This document shows positions 34,360 to 46,300 of a stretch of DNA of 64,000 nucleotides, piece by piece. Origin of the DNA: Brachypodium distachyon (lineage: Eukaryota > Streptophyta > Magnoliopsida > Poales > Poaceae); the NCBI RefSeq assembly GCF_000005505.3, contig NC_016133.3:47023237-47087236 (forward strand), written 5' to 3'. How positions within the stretch are numbered: the stretch's first letter is position 1; each line of letters opens with the position of its first letter. Both the position numbers and the translations under genes were made by a program. Below the pieces are notes generated by a model. That model had not been told where the DNA came from, made no database searches, and worked only from the letters and a program-made list of their open reading frames with translations.

Positions 34360-37300
34360 ATGAGCGACGACGTGGTATGGCACTGCATCAGCCACGGTCA
34401 CTGCAGCTTCATGGCCAAGTACGGTAGCTTTTGCCCTCATATTTTTATTTTTTGTTTACGTGTTTGTTGCTTCTTCTGATGGCAATGGTGGTCTTTTGCG
34501 CAGGATCACGACGGGGATCTTCTGCCGGAATCCCTACAACGTGACGGGTATATGCAACCGGAGCTCTTGCCCACTCGCCAACAGCCGATACGCGGCATAC
34601 GCCACCATCCGAGACCACGACGGTGACTAATCACTACCTCATCGCTCTAAGTATTACGGTGACCAATTCTCAAGTGCCAACCTTAATTTGTAGTCGTTGT
34701 AAAATACCGTAGATACTAACTACCAGTGCTTATCCGGCAACAGGGTTGTTAGCCTGTTCTGTTGAGATCCTAACTCCTTTATAATCTCTTTGTAAACCCT
34801 AACTCTTGTTGTATAAATACAAAGCATCGGTAGGGATGTTCCCCACGCCAAACCAAATCTTTTCACTTGGTATCAGAGCCTGATCCAATCACACCATGTC
34901 GTCTGCTGCGCTCTCCGGCTCTGAGCTAGTCGGAACGATCTCGTTTCCTGTCGGTGCTACCATGTCAGTGTCGACGCTCGGCGGTCTCATCAGCGTCCGG
35001 CTGAACCGCGACAACTTCCTGCTCTGGCGCACGCAGGTTGAAGCAGCTCTTTGTGGGCCGAACCTCTTCGGCCACCTCGACGGCACCATCGCCGCCCCAG
35101 CCGACATGATCACCAAGGGCACGGGCAACGATGCTGCTCGGCGCATCGTCAATCCGGCCTACATGCGCTGGTTCCAGCATGACAAAACTGTCGTTAGCGT
35201 CCTCCTCTCCTCAATGTCGGAGGGAGTCCTGGTGCAAGTCACAAGGCTCAAGACTTCCACTGAGGTCTGGGCCGCTCTCCTTGCCATGTTCTCGTCTCAG
35301 AACAGAGCTCGGATGGCTCAGATCCGCTACCAGCTGTCCAACCTGAAGAAGAAGAACATGTCAGGGGCCGACTTCTTCCACAAGATGAAGGCACTCGCTG
35401 ACACGATGGCATCGATCGGCAAGGTGCTCGACGACGAAGAGGTCATCGGATATAAGCTCGCTGGACTCAGACCTGAGTATGAATCCCTTGTATCTTCTAT
35501 AACCACACGTGCAGAGCCTGTCACGCTCAATGATTTTTACTCATACTTGTTGAGCCATGAAACTCGCATTGAGCAACTCAGCTCGACCATGGAGTTTCAG
35601 TCGTCCGGTAACAGCGCGACGCGCCACGGCAACAATAACCGCTCCCGCTCTTCCAACCGCGGTGATCGGGTGACCGCGGCCAGGCGAACCCCGGTTACCA
35701 GCAGCAGAACCGGGGCCATCAGAACTCCGGTGGTGGCGCTGGCGTGGACGTCCCAAGTCCACGTGCCAAATCTGCCACAAATACGGCCACGACGCGCTGC
35801 GATGCCACAATCGCTTCAACCACGCCTACTCCGTGGAAAGCTCCCACGCCACCAACTCTTCACCGACCGGCTACCATGTTGATACCAACTGGTATGCCGA
35901 CACTGGCGCCACCGACCACCTCACGGGTGATCTCGACAGGCTGACCATGCACGAGCGCTACACCGGCAAGGATCAAGTTCAGGTCGCCGATGGCGCAGGT
36001 TTGAAAATTTCGCATATCGGTCATTGTGTATGTCGTACCAGTGGCCCACGGGGTCCCACTGATACGGGACGCGTGGGTCGCCAGTGATGAATCCCCGTCA
36101 GGAAGGCCTCCCGGGAAGCGAAAGGTCCGGAAAGCCTGCCTCAAGGAGACGGTCCTTGGTGAAGGCAAAGCTAAGGGCTGGAATAGAAGAAGCACCCGGG
36201 AACCCTGGTCCCAGGAAGTGGAGGAAACGCCTCCCCAGCAACTAGCCGGGTGCGCTAGTCGGGAAGGGGCATCCCAGCAACCCATGCTAGGGCATGAAGG
36301 CGAGGCCCGCAGAACAGTGAAGACAGGACAAGACAACGGTCACAGTGCATTTAATGCATCGACAGGAGTCCTATCAGCAGGCCTAGTCTTGCTCGGCAAG
36401 GCTAGGGCGTCTACTCTACAAATCATTTTTTCTACCGTGTACAGTGAACCGGGAGACGTGTCACGCAGCATGAGACGACACCTGTGGTATCCCCTTGTCT
36501 ATAAAAGGAGTACCAATGCAATCGGTCAAAGGGTTCCGATCAGTCTTAGTTCTAGCTCTACTTAGAGTCATAGCCAAGTAGCTCCCCGGGAACTCCCGGG
36601 GGCACCTTGTAAGTGTAACATCCCAATTTTCAAAACTCTTCATATGCATTGCATATCATAAGCATCATGTCACCCTTGCATTTGATCACTTTCAAAACCC
36701 TAAAATTTGCCCAGAAAACGATTTTGCAAAGATGCCTTTATTTGATTTTGGGCTTTGATCTTGCTCTTGAGTATTTGCATTTTAACCCATGAGGGTGTTG
36801 TGGTAAAAAGGGATTTAATGCATATATAGAGCTATCCCATAAATTTGCTTTTGAAAGTATTTTGAAAAATAATTTGTTTCGATAGCCTAACGGCCCTAAA
36901 GGCCATTTTATAGGCAAATGTATTTTTAAATATTTCATTTTGAGAAAATTCTTGTTCCAAAAGTTAGATCATATGAAAATATGATTTTACAAATTTTGTT
37001 GCATTTTATTTGGAGTGATTTGGAGCTTCGAATCAATTTCGAGGTTCAAAAACAGAAATTAGATAAAAGAAAAGGAAAAACCGGACCGAACCGGTTAAAC
37101 CAAACCGAACCGATTAAACCGGACCGAACCGGCCCGAACCGGCCGGCCCGCTCTCACTGACCGGTGGGACCCGCGCTCATCGTCATCTTCAACCTCCGTC
37201 CGAGAAATCCGGCCACGCGCGCCCCGCGAACTGCCCACGACTCCACCTCCGATTTCTCCGCGCTCGGGCCGTTTCCTCGAAATCCTTGCGCGTCACCCCG

Positions 37301-40300
37301 AAGCCCTCGCTTTTCTCTACCACCTCCCCCCAACCGCTCGCTCGATTTCGCCTCGGTTGCAATTTAATTGCTCGCCGGAGTTGCACTCGGCCGCCGCCGT
37401 TTTCCGCGTCTCGCCGCCGTTCCGATGAGTCTCCGCCCGCGCCGACCCCCTAATCTTCCTCCTCTCTTCCTTGCGCACGCTGTGACGCGAGCCAGCCGCG
37501 ATTTGGAGCTCCGCGCCTCCATCCGCCGTCTTCCCCGGCGCCGGCCGCCGCCCGTCCGCGCGCCGCCTCCGCCTCCCGCTCCGCCTGGCCGCGCCGCCCG
37601 CCTGCGCCGCCCGCGCGCCACCTCCGCGAAGCCACGCCCGCGCCGCCTGCCCGCGCCCACCCGCTGCCCCACGCGCGCCGTGCTGCGCCGCCCCGCGCCG
37701 TCCGCGCCGCTCCGCCTCCGGCCGCCTGCCCGCGCCGTCGCCGGCGAGCTAGCCCGCCGGCCGAAACCCTAGGTGCCGGCCAATCGCTTGCTGCCACGTG
37801 GCGAGATTTTTTTTTTAATTATTTGTTTTATTTTAATTCGGCTGAATTAGATAATGCACTTTTGCAGAAAAGCCCCTGCAACTTCAAAGCCTCATATCTT
37901 TTAAACCGTTTGTCCAAAATTTACGATCCACACCTTTCTGGAATCGTCACAACGTGTAGAATATTTTGGCACTGTTTAATTCCAGTTTTGAACTACTTAG
38001 ATAGAAGCTATTTACAGAATGATTGAATATGGTTTAAATTCCAAATGAATTGTTTCAAAATAATTTTGAGCATGTTAGCTTGCTATAAATTTTTTTAAAC
38101 TTGTTCTCTATCCATTAGGAGCAGAAAAGAAATTATTTTGTGTATAATCATGGCATACAAGTTTTAAATATTGCTATATGTTGCAAAAACCGCACAATCT
38201 TTTGTTTTAAACCCTATCCAGGTATTATGCATATTAATTACCACTTTGATGTTGTATAATCGGTCCAAATCATTTGAAAAACTTTTCAAAACAGAAACGA
38301 AACTTTCTACTTTAAAAGTAACCTTCGTTGTGCATCATCATAGCATATGCATCATGGCATGATTTTGTATTGAGTGTTGTGTTTATTGTGTGTGTTCCTT
38401 TTATTTTAGATTGTGTGGAGTGTAATCATTGTTGTTGCGAAGAGTGCGAGAACTACCACAACCTTGGACAAGGCAAGTTCACTTTGATCATATCCCGTTA
38501 TTATTGTTGTTTTAAAATGCTTATGCATTAGTGTTGTTGGTAGAGATGCATTGATAGGACTATTACTCGTACCTCTATGCTAGCTATAAATCCCAGGCAG
38601 TATAATTTACACTCGCCGTTACCTTGCCACCAAATTGCCATCGATTTTAGTTGAATGCTAGGCTATGGTAGTATCGTGGGGGAAATAACTACATTATGAT
38701 ATGGTTATGCCTTTGGCTATATGAAATGTTTTGTTAGATGTAAGGCAAAACAACTAATTCAATGAACCATCCTGGGTGGGCTGCTTTGAGGATTTTGAGG
38801 ATTAGCGGCGTCAGGTCCATTTCTATGGGTCCCTCTGAGTCGAGTTCCTGTGGATTCAGGAATGGATCGTCCATGGACGTCTCTCCCGTGGATTCGGGGA
38901 GCGCCTACGTTGCAAATGTGGAATGCCACCTGGGGTAACAGAGACTGCACTAGTTTCCTGTTTAGTAGCTTCCAGTACAACCACATGGTAATATGGGCTC
39001 TGCCAGGATGGATGTAAGACATATGATCCTGGATCCGAGGGATTGTGCAGATGTAGCCGTGTAGGTGGGAACGTAGGTCCCTCAGGTGGTCTGGGTGATT
39101 ATGGTGTGAAAATTCCTGTAATCGATGCCGTTGCTACTCTACCCTGAGGACAGCAAGGGATTAACACGTCGATTTCTTGTGGGTAAAGTGTACAACCTCT
39201 CGAGAGTGTCAAACTAAGTACTTAGCCGTGTCCCCGGTTACGGACAATCATGAGCAACTAGATATTGGGGCTGTAAGGAAAGTCTCACTCATTCCAATTT
39301 CTTAAATAAAATGAATGGTTTGAACAGGGTAGGAGCACTTGAAGAATCCACTTCAATGTACTCTAGGTTAATAGAAGCATGGGTGTGTCTACCCCGTGTC
39401 CATTAGTCAACATTATTATAACATTCCTTTGTAGTAGGGTAATTTATGTTCTGCTTCCACGCAAACAGCCTGAACTCCACCTTGCCAAATACTGCATATA
39501 CTTGGTAGGTTCTGATATAACTCCTAGTGAATCTTGCCAATACATTCAATGTATTGACCCTAGTGGCTGCATCGTTTAATGATGCAGGAAGCTCCGACGA
39601 CGAGTAAGATGTATGTTCTACTTGTTTGGGTTACGGGCTTACATTCCAACACGCTCTCACCGTGGTGTTGATGTGCCCTTGTACCTTTCACTTTCCGCAG
39701 CTAAACAGTTGTTTTATTTCTAGCTAACCCGTGAGGTTATGCGAGTTGTATGTACCTTTTTAAATTCTGGATGATTCGTTATAATATTAAGACCTTTGTT
39801 CTATGATATTACATCTTGAAACTCTGTGTGTTAGTGAGTCGATCCAGGGACTAGAACTAAAGCACAAAGATCGAACCCGTATACGGGGACGGTCGCTTTA
39901 GTAAGCCTCATACATAATCTTGAATACAACTAAAAGCAGAACGTAGGGTGTTACACCTCCGAATGGCCCGAACTTGGGTAAATTCATGTGTCGACACTTC
40001 GTATCTTTCGTCACGCCGGCGATCGCCGGAGCAATCGCCTCGCCCTCCACCGAACCAAAAAGGGGCTGCTCGGCATCCCCGGTGCCGGAGACCCGTGCAG
40101 AGAGCTTCGGGCGACCACCGGCGTCATCGTCTTCACCACCGGCTTCTTCATCCACGACATCCTCAACGATTAGCTCGCCATGCCACCCAAGAAGGCAGAC
40201 AAGCCCCTCGACTTGCGCGACACCCTCGCCATGCGCACTCGATCCCACGACGCCACGCGCCTGTCGCAAGTACAAGGGGACCAAGGGTCCCCTCCACCTC

Positions 40301-43300
40301 CTTGGCCGTCGGCAGACAACCGACTGAGGGGGCCTGCGACGCCTAGAGCCGGAGCCAGCCGTGCGAGCGACCTCAACATCGCGCGCTCCAGTCAGCGAGT
40401 CCACTCGTGGGCTGAGGACGCGCAGCGACAGCTGCGCCATGACGACAGTGCGTCGCGTGCGACGCCAACGGAGTCTCGCCCCACACATCCGAGGGCAACG
40501 GGTGACAGGGCGGAGGGCAGTCGGTCGGAGAACCGGCAGCCTCCCTCCCAAACCCTGACGGAAGCTATCATGGCTGCGCGTGTCGTGGTGCGCTACGAGC
40601 CACCGCAAGGTACGCCGGTGCATGACGTGTGGAGTGCGGAGCTGGACATGCTCCTTGCGCTCGCTACCCAACAGCCGTAAGGCGAGGGCGGCCCAGTCGG
40701 TTCGAGCCGGGGACAGAACCCGGGACGTGGAGACGCGCCCCGCGTCTCGTGGCACAGTGAGCACCCTCCCCCATCGGGAGGGCAAGGAGGCGAGGATCCC
40801 GAGGGATACTCAGACTCGTCACCGACCGTCACGCCAAGTGACGCTCGAGGCATCCTGAACGCCTGCCAGTAGGAAGACCTCCGCCAGCTCTTGCAGTGCC
40901 GGCGCCGGCTCGAGGCAGAATGCTCGCGCCCAGAGGAGCAGGAAGATGCTCCCATGGGCGCCGATGACGGCTGCGCCGCGTTCACTCGCGAGCTGCGCCG
41001 GGTGACATGGCCCCGCAAGTTCCAAGCGCCGACGCTCGGGACGTACGACGGGACCATGAATCCCAAGGACTTTCTCCTGACCTACACGTTGGGCATGCAC
41101 GCTATCGGTGCCGACGACAAGGTCAGGGCCAACTGGTTCCCGATGGTCCTCAAAGGATCAGCGAGGACTTGGTTGCTCAACCTGCCCGCCGGGTCCATAG
41201 CCTCCTGGGCTGACCTGCGTGAGCAGTTTGTGAACGCGTTTCAGGGCAGCTACAAGCGCATGGGAACCATGGCGGAACTGCACACTGTAGTGTAGAAACC
41301 GGGGTAGATGTTGCGGGACTTCACCAATAGGTTCTCCAACCTCTCCTACTCCATCCTAGAGGCAGAAGCGGCCGCAATAATCAACACGCACGCCATCAAC
41401 TTCTGCGACCCGAAGATGCGTGAGAAGTTGAACACGCACCGGATCCGGACTACAGGGGATCTACACGCTCTCGCACACAAGTGCGCGATGGCCGAGGAAG
41501 GACGCTTGGCGCCCGAGCTTGCCGCCAAAGCGGCGGCAAACCCACCCGAGGGCTTCGGGAAGAAGGGCTCCCGGAAACGCGGTGGGAAGCAAGTGCTTGC
41601 CGCGGAGCCGGGGACTCCCGAGAGGCCCACCAAGAAGGCGGCGTCGGTGGAAGCATCGGGTAGCAAGCCGGTGGTGGCCGCGCGCTGCCCCATCCACACC
41701 AACGCCACCCATGACGCGCAGGACTGCCGCACTCTCCAGATCATCAAGGAGAAGCGCGAACAGCGCCACGAGGAGCGCCGTGCTGTCGGGGCTTGCTTCA
41801 ACTGAGGGGACATCGGGCACCTCTCCCGGGACTGCCCGAACAACCCCCGCAGCGAAGCAGGCTGGTGCGCAGCCAGCGGCGACAAAGGAGAACCCGCGGG
41901 GGGTCGCGGTCAAGCCTGCGGCGGCAAGCACCAGCCTCCCTAGGGATGCGACAAACCTCATGCCGAACAGCGCGAGGATGACTGCAGCGACGACGCCGAC
42001 GAGCCCGGCTTCCAGGAGCCCCGCGACGTCGCCTGCATCCATGGGGGAGCATACGTTCTCATGTCTCATGCTGTCGTGAAGCGGCTTACGCGTGAGGTCT
42101 ACGCCCTCCTCCCCAGCGTGGAGGCGCAACAGTCGTTGAGGTGGTCGCATGTGCCGATCACCTTCAACTCGGACGATCACCCGATCCGTCCCTTGGGGTC
42201 AGGGGTACTCCCCCTCGTGGTGTCGCCGATCATAAACAACGTGACGGTGACCAAGTTACTGGTGGACAGCGGGGCGAGCCTCAACCTCCTGTCCGCCAAG
42301 CTAGTGGAGAAGATTCAGCTGCACCTGGAGCAGATGAAACTCACCGACCCATTCCGGGGGATCAATCCCGGAGTGGTGCAGCCCATGGGGCGAATTACGC
42401 TTCTGGTGATCTTCTGTTCCCGGGAAGCGTTCCTGACTGAGCACATCATTTTTGATGTAGCTCACACCCCGTTGCCGTACAACGGGATCATTGGTCGGCC
42501 GGCGCTGATCAAGTTCATGGCGGCAACCCATTGCGCCTATGGCGTGATGACGATGCCGTCAACATACGGCGTACTCTCCATCAAGTGCGACCTGAAGAAC
42601 GCTGCTTGGTGCGTGGGTGAGGTCGTGAAGACCTCCGCAGTGGCGGATCCCGGCGACTATGACGTGAACAGCCCGCACAAAAGAAGGCGCGAGCTGCTCC
42701 CGGACAGGACGCCGGGGGCAGCTCCAGCTCCAGCCTGCACGTTAGCAAGGGCACGAAGCTGAAGGAGGAGGGCACCAAGGTCAAGAAGATACCCCTGCAT
42801 GCCGGCAACGAGGCACGCACCGGCTCCATCGGTGCGAGCCTCGGCGACAAATAGGAAAGCACCCTCGTCACCTTCCTCTGGGAGAACTCTGACGTGTTCG
42901 CTTGGGAGGCGTCAGATCTTCCCGGAGTCCCCAGGGAGGTGATCGAGCATCGGTTGGCAGTGCGGCCAGACGCGCGGCCCGTCAAGCTGAAGGTTCGTCG
43001 GCAAGCACAGTAATGCAAGGACTTCATCCAGCAAGAAGTGGAGAAGCTCAAGAACGCTGGGGCAATCAGGCAAGTGTTGTACCCTACTTGGTTAACAAAT
43101 CCTGCGTAGATTTTACTGATCTTAATCGTGCATGTCCTAAGGACCCCTTCCCTGTACCCCGAATCGATCAAATAGTAGATTCTACAGCAGGTTGTGAGTC
43201 TTTGTGCTTTCTGGATGCCTTTTTCGGCTAACATCAGATTAAGATGGCAGTTGAAGACGAGAAGAAAACATCGTTTATCACCCCGGTTGGCTGCTACTGT

Positions 43301-46300
43301 TACACGTGCATGCCTTTCCGGCTGAAGAACGCGGGCTCGACATTCCAGCACGCCCTGCGCGAGTGTCTGGGACCCCAGCTAGGCCGGAATATCAACGCCT
43401 ACATGGACGATATCGTCGTCAAGTTGTGGCGTAGGGACTCGCTCGTCGGTGACCTGCAGGAGACATTTAACAACCTCCGCAGGATCAAGCTCAAAGCTTA
43501 ACCCCGAGAAGTGCACGTTCGGTGTGGACTCGGGGCACTTGCTGGGCTTCCTGGTGTCACACAAGGGAATCGAAGCCAACCCACAGATGATCGAGGCGAT
43601 CAAGAAGATGGAGGCACCCTGCAAGGTTAGAGACGTCCAGCGCCTCAACGGGTGCGTTGCGACGCTTGGGCGTTTGATCTCAAGGCTGGGCAAGCGAGCC
43701 CTGCCTTTCTTCAATGTAATGAAGAAGAAGGGTCCGATCAATTGGATCCCCGAGGCGGAAGCGGCGTTCCGGGACTTGAAGCAGTACCTGAAATCGCCGC
43801 CGGTCCTCGTCGCCCCCAAGCGGGGCGAGCCGTTGCTGCTATACCTGGCAGCGATGGACCAGGTAGTGAGCTCCGTGCTCATTGCCGAGAGGGAAGAGCA
43901 AGTCCCGAGGGCTGAGACGGAAGGGCCGGGGGCTCCCGGCGAGCCGAAGGAACCCTCGGCTCCCACCTCTGCCCCTGGACCCGAGGGACAGCCCATGCAG
44001 GCTTCCCCTCGCAAGCGGCTAGTGCAACATCCCGTGTACTTCGTCAGCACGGTGCTACGCGATGCCCTGGTATGGTACCCCCAGGTCTAGAAGCTTCTGG
44101 TTGGGATCCTGCTCGCTTCAAGGAAGCTGCGCCATTACTTTCAGGCGCACAGCATCACGGTGGTGTCGGGGTTCTACTTAGAGCGGGCCCTTGTCAACCG
44201 TGAAGCCACCAGGAGGGTGGCCGAGGGGAGGATGGAGCTGGCGGAGTTCGGGCTACGTTTCGCAAACACCAAGAGCATCAAGAGCACCGCTTTCACCGAC
44301 TTCATCGCGGAGTGGACATCGACGGGCATAGAGGAAGAAGAGCGGGAGCGAGCCTTCCCGGCAGATTGGACGAAGGGTACTGGGTCATGTACTTCGACCG
44401 CGCCTTCTGCTTGCAGGGCGCCGGTGCCGGAGTTGTGATCGAGTCGCCCACTGGAGATCATCTCAAATTCGTAATACAGCTCGACTTCGCCAACTCCACC
44501 AACAACACAGCAGAGTACGAGGGACTGCTGGCCGGGCTACGTGCGGCGATCGCTCTCGACATCAAGTGCTTGGTTGTTCGCGGGGACTCCCAACTCGTGA
44601 TCAACCAGGTAAATAAGTACTACGACTGTCCCCAGATGGCAGCGTACGTAGTGCGAAAATTGGAGTCCAGGTTCAAGGGACTTCGGTTTGAGCACGTGAA
44701 GCGCAAGGACAACTTTGTTGTGGATGAACTGTCCAAATGGGCAACGGAATGCAGCAAGGTGCCTCCTGGGGTGTTCGTACAGAGGTAGTGAAAGCCCTCT
44801 GTCGATCCCAAGACGGTTGTCGGGGAAGCCCCTCCAGCAACTCAAGGTGACCCTGCAGCTGCGGGGGACCATGCCACCAAGCTTGTGGCATACACTAGCC
44901 GGGAACCACCAGCCTGTGGGACGGATATTATTCATTACCTCAGAGATGCGACCCTCCCGGAGGAAGACGTTGCCGCAGAGCGAGTAGCCCGGCAAGCCAA
45001 AATGTACGCCCTGGTGGACGGGGAACTCTACCGGAGGCGTCCTAACGGAGTCCTGCTCCTCTGCGTGCCCCAGGAAGATGGGCGCACGTTGCTGGAGGAT
45101 ATACATCGAGGCACATGCTCGCACCATGTGGCCTCCAGGGCGCTAGCTGCGAAAGCATTCCGGCACGGCTTTTACTGGCCAATAACATTAGCCAACGCTG
45201 AGCAATTAGTCAAGACCTGTGAAGCGTGCCAGTTTCACGCCAAGAAGAGCAACCAGCCAGTGCAAGCCCTGCAAGTCATCCCGTCCTCATGGCCGTTTGC
45301 GGTCTGGGGGCTGGACATTGTTGGCAAGTTGCCAAGAGTAGTTGGCGGCTATGAGTACTTTCTCGTGGCCATCGACAAGTTCTCGAAGTGGATCGAGGTG
45401 GAGCCTCTCCGAGCCGTCACGGCGCAGGCGGCCTTCAAGTTTTTCAAAGGTATTGTGTGCTGGTTGGGTGTGTCTAACGGAATCATCACCGACAATGGCA
45501 CACAATTCACTAGTGTGGTGTTCCAAGCTTACTGCGAGGACATGGGCACTAAGATTCACTTTGCCTCTGTTGCTCATCGAAGAAGCAATGGGCAAGTGGA
45601 GCGGGCCAACGCAGAGGTGCTGCGGGGGCTTAAGACGAGAACCTTTGACAAGCTCAAGGGCCACGGGAAACACTGGGTTGAAGAACTCGAGCCCGTGCTG
45701 TGGTCGCTGCGGACCACACCAAGTCGGGCGACGGGTCAAACTCCATTTGTCCTCGTCTACGGGGCAGAAGCTGTGCTGCCCCTCGAGCTCAAGTATGGGT
45801 CACCTCGGGTATGCGCGTACGATGATAAAAGCCAACACGCGCAGAGGATTGATGACCTTACCTTCATCGAGGAGATTCGATGCCGGGCTGCTGTGCGAGT
45901 TGCAGGCTACCTGCAGGGACTCCGTCGTTATCACGACAGGAGAGTCCGTCCCCGGGGACTCGAGGTTGGAGACCTCGTCCTGCGCCGAATACAGGAACGA
46001 AGGCCGGGAACAAGTTGACTCCAATCTTGAAAGGCCCCTTCGGGGTAGTGTAGGTGACCAGACCGGGGGCTGTTCGGCTGGAAACCGAAAAAGGCTTGCC
46101 GGTGCCCAATAGTTGGAACATTGAGCACCTGCGCAAGTTCTACCCGTGAAACGGTGGCGGCTTACCCACGGGTGACGCTGCGGCAGCGTGCCTCCTTAAG
46201 CTAGTGTAGCCGGGCAAGGCCCGATTGTAATCCGCTAGCACAAAGTTGAATAGAGATAAGTGTTGCTTCAATGAATACTGTGCTTTGCTATTTATGAGTG

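Noticed and set aside
37368..37797. Pro/Arg/Ala-rich ORFs of 115-134 codons on both strands
   Set aside because: They lie in the extreme GC-rich block of a 3.3-kb transposable element. Their composition explains the open frames, and the other copy does not keep them.
39898..40785. A 295-codon minus-strand ORF
   Set aside because: It is antisense to the Gypsy LTR end and gag start and has no motif of its own.
41346..42180. ORFs of 179-239 codons antisense to gag and protease
   Set aside because: They are shadows of GC-rich retroelement coding sequence. No spumavirus- or plant-type antisense gene motif is visible.
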